9,762 nt of DNA from Alphaproteobacteria bacterium (GCA_019237175.1 JAFAHP010000406.1:1-9762); one strand, 5' to 3'; shown: positions 1 through 5,838, counted from the stretch's first letter. Translations and numbers: made by a program. The notes: generated by a model not told the origin, from the sequence alone.

Positions 1-1
1 G

Positions 2-274
2 TTGCCGTATTTTCTTGCCGGACTGCGCATTTCGGGTGGTCTGGCGCTGATTGGCGCGGTCGTCGCCGAATTCGTCGCCGGCACTGGCGGCACCGAGACG
101 GGGCTTGCCTTTCGCATCCTCGAAGCCGGGTATCGGCTGGCGATCCCGCGGCTGTTTGCGGCTTTGTTTTTGCTGTCGACGACCGGCGTCGTCATCTATC
201 TCGTAATCGATGCGATCTCGCGCTTCCTGCTGCGGCATTGGCACGAGAGTGTGATCGATGAAGAGCCGGAGTGA
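2..274 (+). CDS. ABC transporter permease, NitT/TauT (SsuC/TauC) type, 3' end only
   Basis: This is the C-terminal 90 residues of an inner-membrane permease; the reading frame runs in from the left edge, so the true start is outside the window and the TTG at base 2 is not a start. The text GLRISGGLALIGAVVAEFVAG, followed by a glycine-rich turn and a last hydrophobic segment (about residues 51-75, LFAALFLLSTTGVVIYLVID), matches the C-terminal pattern of binding-protein-dependent permeases for nitrate, taurine, alkanesulfonate or thiamine-precursor type substrates. Two membrane segments are visible, and the charged tail (HWHESVIDEEPE) ends in the cytoplasm by inference. The EAA loop that contacts the ATPase would be upstream or right at the edge. 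ATPase and binding-protein partners are not in view, so the substrate cannot be named. It converges on the amidohydrolase gene across a palindromic spacer. Confidence 0.85.
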   Translation: MPYFLAGLRISGGLALIGAVVAEFVAGTGGTETGLAFRILEAGYRLAIPRLFAALFLLSTTGVVIYLVIDAISRFLLRHWHESVIDEEPE

Positions 275-333
275 CTGTGAGCATTTTCCACCTGAATTCA
301 GGCAGACCAACCCCACGCCTTGCCCGCCCCCGG

Positions 334-408
334 CCCCCGGGTTATGCGACCGATCGCCCGTCGCTGGCGTAACCCGGGGAGATGGCCCGTCGGTTCTTAA
401 CCCGGGGG
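334..408. repeat. Competing inverted repeats (possible terminator of the permease operon)
   Basis: CCCCCGGGTTA at 334-344 is complementary to two later copies of the same sequence: TAACCCGGGG at 370-379 (10 bp match) and TAACCCGGGGG at 398-408 (11 bp match). The left arm can pair with only one at a time, giving two mutually exclusive hairpins with loops of about 25 and 53 nt. It starts 60 bp after the permease stop, so it may end or protect that transcript, but there is no T-run after either stem. The base pairing is seen directly; the function is inference. Confidence 0.55.
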
Positions 409-437
409 TGGTCCGGGCATCCTCGAGAGAGTGGCAC

Positions 438-505
438 GGGCTCTGCGGCTTCGCGTGGATGCCCACGGATCACGTCCGTGGGCTGAAGGCCCACGGGCCG
501 AGCCC
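438..505. repeat. REP-like palindromic element with overlapping hairpins
   Basis: CCCACGGA (462-469) pairs with TCCGTGGG (475-482) around a 5-nt loop. The right arm can instead pair onward: CCGTGGGC (476-483) with GCCCACGG (489-496), also around a 5-nt loop. An outer pair, GGGCTC (438-443) with GAGCCC (500-505), encloses both. The left part (GTGGATGCCC, stem, TCACG loop, GGGC) looks like the short palindromic repeats common between genes in alphaproteobacteria, with stem changes that keep pairing; that resemblance is from memory and was not searched. No credible gene lies in 275-552: the open frame across it starts inside the permease gene and has a proline-, cysteine- and arginine-rich composition with no family signature. 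Confidence 0.6.
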
Positions 506-552
506 GGCCAAGACAACCGAGGGGAGGCGCCTCGACTGAGGCGAAAGCAGCT

Positions 553-1653
553 CTAGCTTTGTCTTGTCGGCACCTCCAGGTTCATAAGCCGCGCGGCGTT
601 ACCGCCGAAGATCGCCTTGCGCTCGGCATCGTCGAGGCCGGGGCAGCCCTCGATCATGCCGATCGGATCGATCTCGCCCATATCGGCCGGATAATCGGTG
701 CCCATCAGGATGTGATCGGCACCATATTCCTCGACCAGATATTCGAGCTGATGGTGAGTATAGACCAGCGCATCAAAATAGACCCGCTTTAGATAAGTTG
801 TCGGCATCCGCGAGATTTGTTCGCAGCAATCGGGCCGCGCCGACGCGGCGTGATCGATGCGTCCCGAATAAGCCGGCAAAAAGCCGCCGCCATGCGCGAC
901 GACAAGTTTCAGATTGGGATAATCACGCAACACCCCGCCAAAGATCAGGTGGTGCAGGGCCACTGTCGAATCGAGCGGGTTGCCGATCACATTAGCGAAA
1001 TAATGCTGGGTAAAGCGTCCCGCTTCGGTAAACCCGTCGGGGTGCATAAACACCAGGAACCCCAGCTCCTCGCAGCGGGCGAAGATCCGGCGAAACCGTT
1101 CCGCCGACAAGTCCTCGCCGGCGACATGGGTCATGATCTCGATGCCGCGAAAGCCCAGTGATTTGTGCAGCCGGCCGAGCTCGGCGACCGCGAGTTCGGG
1201 CGCCTGCAACGGCACGGTCCCGAGGCCGACAAGGCGGTCGGGATGGCGGGCGCAGATCTCCGCGATAAAATCGTTGACCGCCCGCGCCGTCGCAAGCCCG
1301 AGCTCGGGGTCGGCGCCGTAATAGGTCTGGCGGGGTGCGGGCGAGATCGCCTGAATGTCGACCCCCATGCGGTCCATGTCTGCGATGCGTCTTTCGGGCG
1401 ACACGCCTTGTTCGCTTGTGCGCTCGCCATTGGCGCGGTTGATCGCCCGGCTTTGCGGGCTCGCCTGGGTTTCGAGAAACCAGCGCGAAACCGCCTCGTT
1501 GCCGTCGACGAGCTGCGCCGCCGCAGCGCACCTCACATGGCAATGGATATCGATCGTGAACCATTTCCCGCGGGCATGAACCGGCCCCGGGAAGCGGCCC
1601 GGGACCGGCGCCCCCTCCAGCAGACATTTAAACAGCGTCGCTTGCCCTTGCAT
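553..1653 (-). CDS. Amidohydrolase family protein, ACMSD-like (amidohydrolase_2)
   Basis: A 366-residue metal-dependent hydrolase or decarboxylase with a TIM-barrel fold, presumably cytoplasmic. The family signature is clear: IDIHCH near the N-terminus (His37, His39), FMHPDG (His204), VAHGGGFLPAYSGR (His254) and MGTDYPADMG (Asp320). These are the positions that bind the single catalytic metal in 2-amino-3-carboxymuconate-6-semialdehyde decarboxylase and its relatives. The frame stays open for 70 more codons upstream, but the ATG at 1653 is preferred: it has a strong AAGGGGAG ribosome-binding site 4 nt upstream, and residues before it are arginine- and tryptophan-rich and unlike the family. 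Usual family length is about 300-350 residues, so this form has a slightly long N-terminus. The family acts on products of aromatic ring cleavage or on hydroxybenzoates; the actual substrate is unknown. It converges on the ABC permease fragment and stands alone. Confidence 0.9.
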   Translation of the reverse strand: MQGQATLFKCLLEGAPVPGRFPGPVHARGKWFTIDIHCHVRCAAAAQLVDGNEAVSRWFLETQASPQSRAINRANGERTSEQGVSPERRIADMDRMGVDIQAISPAPRQTYYGADPELGLATARAVNDFIAEICARHPDRLVGLGTVPLQAPELAVAELGRLHKSLGFRGIEIMTHVAGEDLSAERFRRIFARCEELGFLVFMHPDGFTEAGRFTQHYFANVIGNPLDSTVALHHLIFGGVLRDYPNLKLVVAHGGGFLPAYSGRIDHAASARPDCCEQISRMPTTYLKRVYFDALVYTHHQLEYLVEEYGADHILMGTDYPADMGEIDPIGMIEGCPGLDDAERKAIFGGNAARLMNLEVPTRQS

Positions 1654-1696
1654 CTGCTCCCCTTCCCGCCCGGCACCGACACTGCCCGCGTGCATC

Positions 1697-1732
1697 GCCT
1701 GATCATCCTGTTTTATCAGGTCGAGATCAGGC
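1697..1732. promoter_or_regulatory. Operator-like inverted repeat upstream of the amidohydrolase gene
   Basis: GCCTGATC (1697-1704) and GATCAGGC (1725-1732) form a perfect 8-bp inverted repeat separated by 20 bp. A third half-site, ATCAGG (1715-1720), sits 11 bp, about one helical turn, from the matching ATCAGG at 1726-1731. The array lies 44-79 bp before the ATG at 1653, where a regulator binding site would be expected. No regulator gene is adjacent and I see no convincing -35/-10 pair next to it. The repeat is seen; the operator role is inference. The rest of 1654-1941 holds no gene I can support. Confidence 0.4.
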
Positions 1733-1905
1733 TGCCATCTTCGTTTGAGACCATCCCCGCACCACGCCGCCTCGCGCCCAACGCCCACAAGGATACGATG
1801 CGATTGGGGCAATTGCGCGATGAGAAGGCCACAATTTCGTCCCGCACAAGCGGACGTCAACATCCCTCCGCTTCAGCGGAAATGCCGGAAAGCAGCGGTG
1901 GCGGA

Positions 1906-1969
1906 GGTCAGCGCGCTGGGTATTGCGGGCGGCGGCGGTGGTCAGCGCTTTGAGTATTGCGGCCGGCGG
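1906..1969 (-). repeat. Imperfect tandem duplicate of the rpsI 3' end
   Basis: On the minus strand the last codons of rpsI with the stop (1940-1969) are followed 34 bp later by a near copy (1906-1935). Over 29 aligned bases I count 25 identities, and the copy keeps an in-phase-looking TGA at 1908-1910. The copy is outside the gene, since rpsI already stops at 1942-1944. The likely origin is a local slippage or unequal exchange that duplicated the gene tail, with later divergence of the untranslated copy. Confidence 0.6.
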
Positions 1970-2502
1970 CGGGCTTTGTGGCGGCCGTATTTCTTGCGCT
2001 CGACCACGCGGCTGTCGCGGGTCAGAAAGCCTTGGGTCTTCAATACGGCGCGCAGGCCGGGTTCGTAAAAGGTCAACGCCCGGCTGATCCCGTGGCGCAC
2101 GGCACCGGCCTGCCCCGACAAACCGCCGCCCACCACCGTGCACATCACATCGAACTGGCCGAGCCGATCAGTCGTTACAAACGGCTGGTTGATGATCATG
2201 CGCAGCACCGGCCGTGCGAAATAGGTGGGGCTGTCGCGACCGTTGACCCTGATCGCCCCGGTGCCGGGTTTGATCCATACCCGGGCGACCGCATTCTTGC
2301 GCTTGCCGGTAGCGTAGGCCCGGCCGAATTCATCGAGCTTGGGCTGGATTTCGGTCGTCGCGGCGGGAAACGGCGCAGACGTCGGCGGGGCCGCGGGCCG
2401 TTGTGCCGCCTGCATCGCTTGGCGCAGGCTCGCCAAACCCTGGAAGGTCTGGGGGCGCTGGCCGGATGGCGGATTGCCCGGTGGCCGTTCACTCTCTGCC
2501 AT
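1942..2502 (-). CDS. rpsI: 30S ribosomal protein S9 (uS9)
   Basis: S9 is a structural protein of the small ribosomal subunit; its C-terminal tail reaches the P-site tRNA. The core (from about residue 63, YATGKRKNAVARVW) carries the S9 signature GGGLSGQAGAVRHGISRAL at residues 125-143 and the classic basic tail ending in QYSKR. At 186 residues it is longer than the roughly 130 of E. coli S9. The first 60 residues or so are a proline-, alanine- and glutamine-rich extension; N-terminal extensions are known in alphaproteobacterial S9, but this one is at the long end. The ATG at 2502 is only 4 nt past the rplM stop, with AAGGG about 10 nt upstream, so the two genes are cotranscribed and probably translationally coupled. 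An imperfect copy of its tail follows the stop codon. Confidence 0.97.
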   Translation of the reverse strand: MAESERPPGNPPSGQRPQTFQGLASLRQAMQAAQRPAAPPTSAPFPAATTEIQPKLDEFGRAYATGKRKNAVARVWIKPGTGAIRVNGRDSPTYFARPVLRMIINQPFVTTDRLGQFDVMCTVVGGGLSGQAGAVRHGISRALTFYEPGLRAVLKTQGFLTRDSRVVERKKYGRHKARRRPQYSKR

Positions 2503-2506
2503 AAAT

Positions 2507-2968
2507 TCAAGCCCTTACATTTTTGCGGTTCATCGCCCTGAGATCGAGCGGTGTTGGCAGCTGTGCCTGATGCGGGTGATCGGACCCGGCAAAGACCCGT
2601 AGATTTTTCATAATGCGGCGTCCCAGCGGTCCGCGGGGCAGCATGCGTTCGACGGCCTTTTCGATAACCCGCTCGGGGTGCCGGCCGGAGAGGATCGCCC
2701 CCTTGCTGCGTCCTTTGATGCCCCCCGGATAGCCGGTATGCCAATAGAAGATGTCGTCATCGCGCTTATTCCCGGTCAATTCGACTTTTTCGGCATTGAT
2801 GACGACGATATTGTCGCCGCAATCCATATGCGGCGTATAGGACGGCTTGTGCTTGCCGCGCAGCCGCAGCGCCAACACCGAAGCAAGCCGCCCCAGTACC
2901 AGCCCATCGGCATCGACCAGCACCCACTTCTTGTCGATATTGGAAGGTTTGGCGGAAAAAGTCTTCAT
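2507..2968 (-). CDS. rplM: 50S ribosomal protein L13 (uL13)
   Basis: L13 binds 23S rRNA early in assembly of the large subunit. The 153-residue product has the expected family text throughout: KKWVLVDADGLVLGRLAS, LRGKHKPSYTPHMDCGDN, VVINAEKVELTGNK, YWHTGYPGGIK, and the late LPRGPLGRRIMKNLRVF segment. A GTG codon directly precedes the chosen ATG, but MKTFSAKP is the usual alphaproteobacterial N-terminus, so the ATG at 2968 is taken. The Shine-Dalgarno sequence is weak (GGTCGGTG just upstream), which is not unusual for ribosomal genes with leader control. It is the first gene of the rplM-rpsI operon, transcribed from the promoter at 3022-3050, leaving a leader of roughly 45 nt. Confidence 0.97.
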   Translation of the reverse strand: MKTFSAKPSNIDKKWVLVDADGLVLGRLASVLALRLRGKHKPSYTPHMDCGDNIVVINAEKVELTGNKRDDDIFYWHTGYPGGIKGRSKGAILSGRHPERVIEKAVERMLPRGPLGRRIMKNLRVFAGSDHPHQAQLPTPLDLRAMNRKNVRA

Positions 2969-3021
2969 CACACCGACCGCAAACGCCGGCGCCCGATCTG
3001 GCCAGGCCCGGCAAAGCCGCC

Positions 3022-3050
3022 GATGTAGGCGATCGCCCGCTTGAGGTCAA
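3022..3050 (-). promoter_or_regulatory. Sigma70-type promoter of the rplM-rpsI operon
   Basis: On the minus strand, TTGACC (bases 3050-3045) and TACATC (3027-3022) match the -35 and -10 consensus at 5/6 and 4/6 positions with the ideal 17-bp spacer. The C before TTGAC fits the CTTGAC form favoured in alphaproteobacteria. Transcription would begin near 3015, about 46 nt before the L13 start codon. The stretch from 2969 to 3272 otherwise holds only this promoter and two palindromic repeats. Confidence 0.65.
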
Positions 3051-3106
3051 GCGGCAGCCTCGGGCGGCGGAGCAAGAAATTCTGATGCGCTGGATCTATC
3101 CCGTGC

Positions 3107-3183
3107 ATCCTTCGAGGCCTCGCCCTGTCCTGAGGAGCCGCCGCAGGCGGCGTCTCGAAGGGGCGAGGCACCTCAGGATGAGG
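3107..3183. repeat. Dispersed palindromic repeat, copy 1 (nested stem-loop)
   Basis: The inner stem is CCTGAGGAGCCGCC paired with GGCGGCGTCTCGAAGG around a 4-nt loop (about 3128-3161). An outer stem pairs CCTTCGAGGCCTCGCC (3109-3124) with the stretch ending CTCAGGATGAGG (about 3162-3183), with one or two mismatches. The CCTGAGGAGC...GCGTCTCGAAGG core recalls a repeat family abundant between genes in Bradyrhizobium-like genomes; that is recollection, not a search. It lies upstream of the rplM promoter and could help stop read-through from the E1 operon. Confidence 0.65.
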
Positions 3184-3213
3184 CATTTTTCATAATGTCA
3201 TCAACTATATCCC

Positions 3214-3266
3214 GCTCATGCTGAGGAGCGACCCGGAGAAGCCGGGGCGCGTCTCGAAGCACGCAC
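3214..3266. repeat. Dispersed palindromic repeat, copy 2
   Basis: CTCATGCTGAGGAGCG (3216-3231) and GCGCGTCTCGAAGCAC (3247-3262) are imperfect complements around a CCCGG...CCGGGG stem. They share the TGAGGAGC and GCGTCTCGAAG blocks with copy 1, so both belong to one family. This copy ends only about 7 bp from the stop codon of the E1 beta gene (3273-3275), a placement that suits a transcription terminator or mRNA 3'-end stabiliser. Confidence 0.6.
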
Positions 3267-3272
3267 TGCACC

Positions 3273-4253
3273 TCATGCAGCGGATGCTTGCCCAGCCCCT
3301 CCGCGCAAGACCTCGCGGATGCCCTCGATGATACGTTGCCGGTCGGGGAACACATGGTTTTCGAGAACGGGACTGTAGGGGATCGGCACCTGCAGGGCGC
3401 ACACCCGCTTTACCGGAGCTTTGAGCCGCGCGAAGGTCGCCGGATCTTCGGTCGCAATGGCAGCCACCTCGGCCGAGAAGCCGGCCGTTGGTCCGGCTTC
3501 GTCAGCGATGACGAGGCGGCCGGTTTTCTGCACCGAGCCGCGGATCGTCTCCCGATCGAGCGGAACCAGCGTGCGCGGATCGACGACCTCGACCGAAATC
3601 CCCTCGCGGGCCAGTTCCTCGGCAGCAGCGAGCGCCTCGTGAACGAGCCAGGCCAGTGCCACGACGGTCACGTCGCTGCCCTCGCGTTTGATGTCGGCCT
3701 TACCCAAGGGGACCGTGTAGTCCTCCTCCGGCACCGGTCCCTTGCGCGTCATCAGCCGGCCCGACTCGAACGAGATGACCGGGTTGTTGTCGCGGATCGC
3801 CGTCTTTATGAGGCCCTTGATGTCATAGGGCGTTGACGGCAGGAACATCTTCAGACCGGCGACATTCATGAACATCGAATAGGGCGACTGCGAGTGCTGC
3901 GCCGCGGTCAGCCCGCCCCCGCCGACGGACGCGCGATAGAGAATCGGAAACGTCACCTGGCCGCCGAACATGTAGTGGATCTTTGCAGCCTGATTGACGA
4001 TCTGGTCCATCGCGACAAAGCAGAACGTCACCTGTCGCCAGTCGACGATCGGGCGGAAGCCGCAGCCGGCGGCGCCGATCGCCATCCCGGTCAGCGCCGC
4101 TTCGGTTATGGGCGTGGCCCGAACACGCTCGGCACCGAACTCCCGCACGAGCGGTGCAATCGCGTCGGTCGACATGTAAAAGATTTTCGGGTCGCGCCGC
4201 ATCTCTTCGGCGACGGCCTCGACCGCGGCTTCGCTGTATGTCAGCTCTCGCAT
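3273..4253 (-). CDS. Thiamine-diphosphate-dependent dehydrogenase E1 component, beta subunit
   Basis: Beta subunit (326 residues) of a heterotetrameric E1 of the pyruvate/branched-chain 2-oxo acid/acetoin dehydrogenase group, which decarboxylates or cleaves its substrate and passes the acyl group to the lipoyl arm of E2. Family landmarks: TPITEAALTGMAIGAA with Glu51, the residue that activates the thiamine ring; FVAMDQIVNQAAKIHYMFGGQ (79-99); AAQHSQSP with the conserved active-site His120; PSTPYDIKGL; and the C-terminal transketolase domain with DPRTLVPLD (225-233). The frame is open 46 codons further upstream inside the alpha gene, but the ATG at 4253 has a perfect AGGAGG 7 nt upstream and starts the homologous region. 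The gap after the alpha gene is 16 nt, so they form an operon. No lipoyl domain or E2/E3 gene follows; the operon ends at a palindromic repeat. Confidence 0.93.
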   Translation of the reverse strand: MRELTYSEAAVEAVAEEMRRDPKIFYMSTDAIAPLVREFGAERVRATPITEAALTGMAIGAAGCGFRPIVDWRQVTFCFVAMDQIVNQAAKIHYMFGGQVTFPILYRASVGGGGLTAAQHSQSPYSMFMNVAGLKMFLPSTPYDIKGLIKTAIRDNNPVISFESGRLMTRKGPVPEEDYTVPLGKADIKREGSDVTVVALAWLVHEALAAAEELAREGISVEVVDPRTLVPLDRETIRGSVQKTGRLVIADEAGPTAGFSAEVAAIATEDPATFARLKAPVKRVCALQVPIPYSPVLENHVFPDRQRIIEGIREVLRGGAGQASAA

Positions 4254-4269
4254 CGCCTCGCCTCCTGCA

Positions 4270-5262
4270 TCAGGCCGCGAACACGTCGTCGGCCGCCTGC
4301 TGGGGCAACGGAAACGGGCTTGCCTCGGCAAAGGCGACCGCGGCCTCCAGAGCACCCAGGATGTCGCGCTCCATCGTCTGCAGCTCGGCATCGTCGAGGT
4401 AACCCTGCTCTCTCAGCTGGCGCTCGAGCTGAGCGATCGGGTCCCTCCCCTTCCACGCTTCGATTTCCGACGGGTCGCGGACATCAGCCATGCCCCGGCG
4501 CTCGGTGTGCGCGCGCCAGCGATAGGTCTTGCACTCGATCAGGCTCGGGCCGCCGCCCGATCTCGCGCGATCCACCGCACGGTTGGCCGCCTGATAAACC
4601 GCAAAGATGTCGTTGCCGTCGACGACCACCCCGGGAATGCCGTAACCCGCCGCGCGCGCCGCCACATCGCCCAGCGCGTGGGTCGCAGCGGCCGCGGTGT
4701 TTGCCGCGTACATGTTGTTCTCACACACATAGAGCATCGGCAATTTCCAGGTCGCCGCGATGTTGAGGCACTCGTGAAAGGGCCCTGCGTTCGACGCGCC
4801 ATCCCCGAAGAACGAGACGGCGACCCCGCCTTTGCCTTCCATCTTGGCCGCGAGGCCGGCGCCGGTGACGATTGCGATCCCGCCCGCGACGATGCCGTTG
4901 GCGCCGAGCATGCCGATGCCGAAATCGGCGATGTGCATCGACCCGCCCTTCCCCTTGCAGTAACCGGTTTGGCGGCCATAGAGCTCGGCCATCATGCGGT
5001 TCAGGTCGGCACCCTTGGCGATGCAGTGGCCGTGGCCGCGATGCGTCGAGATGATCCGGTCGCCGCGATCAAGCGCGCTGCAAACACCGACGGCGACCGC
5101 TTCCTCACCGATGTAGCAGTGGACGACCCCGTAGATCTTGCCAGCGAGATAGTCGTCCGAGGCGCGTTCCTCAAAACGCCGGATGGTGAGCATCCGACGC
5201 AGCATCTCGCGCTGCTTGTCGGGCGGCAGGTTTGGGGCGGGGCTCTGGGTTGAGAGACTCAT
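4270..5262 (-). CDS. Thiamine-diphosphate-dependent dehydrogenase E1 component, alpha subunit (acetoin/pyruvate type)
   Basis: Alpha subunit (330 residues) that binds thiamine diphosphate at the interface with the beta subunit. The cofactor motif runs from GDGAS (153-157) to ENN (181-183), the standard GDG-(about 27)-NN layout. Other landmarks are YIGEEAVAVG, STHRGHGHCIAKGAD (72-86), GRQTGYCKGKGGSMHIAD and LGANGIVAGG. This wording is closest, from memory, to the acetoin dehydrogenase (AcoA) branch, although pyruvate or another 2-oxo acid is also possible. The usual phosphorylation-loop region reads YRWRAHTERRGMADVRD (247-263), somewhat unlike the common form. The ATG at 5262 has GGAGGG 10 nt upstream. 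It is the first gene of a two-gene operon; acetoin clusters normally also carry E2, E3 and an AcoX or AcoR gene, none of which is here. Confidence 0.92.
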   Translation of the reverse strand: MSLSTQSPAPNLPPDKQREMLRRMLTIRRFEERASDDYLAGKIYGVVHCYIGEEAVAVGVCSALDRGDRIISTHRGHGHCIAKGADLNRMMAELYGRQTGYCKGKGGSMHIADFGIGMLGANGIVAGGIAIVTGAGLAAKMEGKGGVAVSFFGDGASNAGPFHECLNIAATWKLPMLYVCENNMYAANTAAAATHALGDVAARAAGYGIPGVVVDGNDIFAVYQAANRAVDRARSGGGPSLIECKTYRWRAHTERRGMADVRDPSEIEAWKGRDPIAQLERQLREQGYLDDAELQTMERDILGALEAAVAFAEASPFPLPQQAADDVFAA

Positions 5263-5297
5263 GGCGCGCGATCCCTCCGGACCGGTCAGGGTGGTTT

Positions 5298-5326
5298 ATG
5301 ATGAGCCACCGCTGCGAAGGTGGCAA
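5298..5326 (-). promoter_or_regulatory. Candidate promoter with dyad, upstream of the E1 operon
   Basis: On the minus strand TTGCCA (5326-5321) and CATCAT (5303-5298) are 17 bp apart, matching the -35 and -10 consensus at 5/6 and 4/6. A perfect 6-bp inverted repeat, GCCACC (5305-5310) and GGTGGC (5319-5324) on the plus strand, overlaps the -35 end and fills the spacer, where a repressor or MerR-like activator could act. Start of transcription would be near 5291, about 29 nt before the ATG. Motif matches alone are weak proof. Confidence 0.35.
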
Positions 5327-5444
5327 CCGGAACAATCAGCGGCGCAGAGACGGTCAAAACCAGAACCGGCATCGTTGTTCGGAACCGAAGCGAGCCGTTG
5401 GCCGTTAAAGGCTACGGCTTCGCAAGCGACTTCGGGAGGACATT

Positions 5445-5684
5445 GTGCTCACGACAGCAGTACGCATTTCCGACGACGATTTTGGGCAGCGATTAAAAGA
5501 CATGCGGCTCTGGCTCGACGGGCGTGGCTTCGAGCCATCAACCTTTACATATTTCTATCTCAATCCGGGGATGAGGGTGCACGTATCGTTCAAAATTGAC
5601 GGCGAGGCGGAGGCGTTTGCGGTTGAATTCGGGGGGTCACTCATCGGGACACACGACGTCGCTGACCAAGTTTTGGCGGCTTAG
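5445..5684 (+). CDS. Small hypothetical protein, 79 residues
   Basis: I do not recognise a characterised family. The start is a GTG with GGGAGGA 4 nt upstream, a strong ribosome-binding site that supports translation. The product is acidic (DDDF, DGEAEAFAVEF), has no membrane segment or signal peptide, and looks like a compact soluble alpha/beta fold: a predicted helix around FGQRLKDMRLWLDGRGF, then strands around TFTYFYLNP and RVHVSFKID. It may be related to short conserved hypotheticals of rhizobia, but that is only an impression. It is transcribed divergently from the E1 operon (183 bp between starts) and in the same direction as the downstream TPR gene, 154 bp away, so it is probably its own unit. 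Confidence 0.7.
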   Translation: MLTTAVRISDDDFGQRLKDMRLWLDGRGFEPSTFTYFYLNPGMRVHVSFKIDGEAEAFAVEFGGSLIGTHDVADQVLAA

Positions 5685-5744
5685 AACAGCGCTCAGCCTG
5701 TCACAGGCCTCTCCGATTCCGCCATTTGCGGTTCCCCTGAACCA

Positions 5745-5776
5745 CCGGTTGCACGCTGCCGCCAACCGGCAATAAT
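5745..5776 (+). promoter_or_regulatory. Weak candidate promoter and dyad ahead of the TPR gene
   Basis: An inverted repeat CCGGTT (5745-5750) and AACCGG (5764-5769) with a 13-bp centre is followed at once by AATAAT (5771-5776), a 5/6 match to a -10 box. The best -35, TTGCAC, is 16 bp upstream but matches only 3/6, so activator dependence would be needed. The position, about 60 bp before the ATG at 5839, is reasonable. Confidence 0.25.
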
Positions 5777-5838
5777 ACGCCGGGCGCCGCAATTCAGAGT
5801 CTGCCAAAAAACCGGCGCTCAGATCAAGGGAGCCGGCC

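Noticed and set aside
258..539. A 93-codon plus-strand frame after the permease gene
   Set aside because: It starts inside the permease gene, has skewed Pro/Arg/Cys composition, and its sequence is dictated by the palindromes in the spacer.
1654..1863. A 70-codon upstream extension of the amidohydrolase
   Set aside because: The composition is unlike the family, it spans the operator-like dyad, and the ATG at 1653 has a far better ribosome-binding site.
1165..1953. A 262-codon plus-strand frame opposite the amidohydrolase
   Set aside because: It has no recognisable motif and runs opposite a gene with full metal-site signatures and then across non-coding sequence.
2968..3186. A 72-codon minus-strand frame upstream of rplM
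   Set aside because: It runs through the palindromic repeat and the rplM promoter; the peptide is Pro/Arg-rich with no family features.
3107..3266. The palindromes as a CRISPR array
   Set aside because: There are only two diverged copies, each internally palindromic, with no uniform repeat-spacer pattern and no cas genes.
4254..4391. A 46-codon upstream extension of the E1 beta gene
   Set aside because: It overlaps the alpha gene in another frame and is arginine-rich; the ATG at 4253 has AGGAGG and begins the conserved region.
3894..4766. A 290-codon plus-strand frame opposite the E1 genes
   Set aside because: It is a shadow of high-GC coding sequence: rich in Arg and Pro, with no family motifs, opposite two well-supported genes.
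5183..5599. A 138-codon plus-strand frame spanning the E1 promoter region
   Set aside because: It overlaps the start of E1 alpha and most of the better-initiated 79-residue gene; the composition is arginine-rich.
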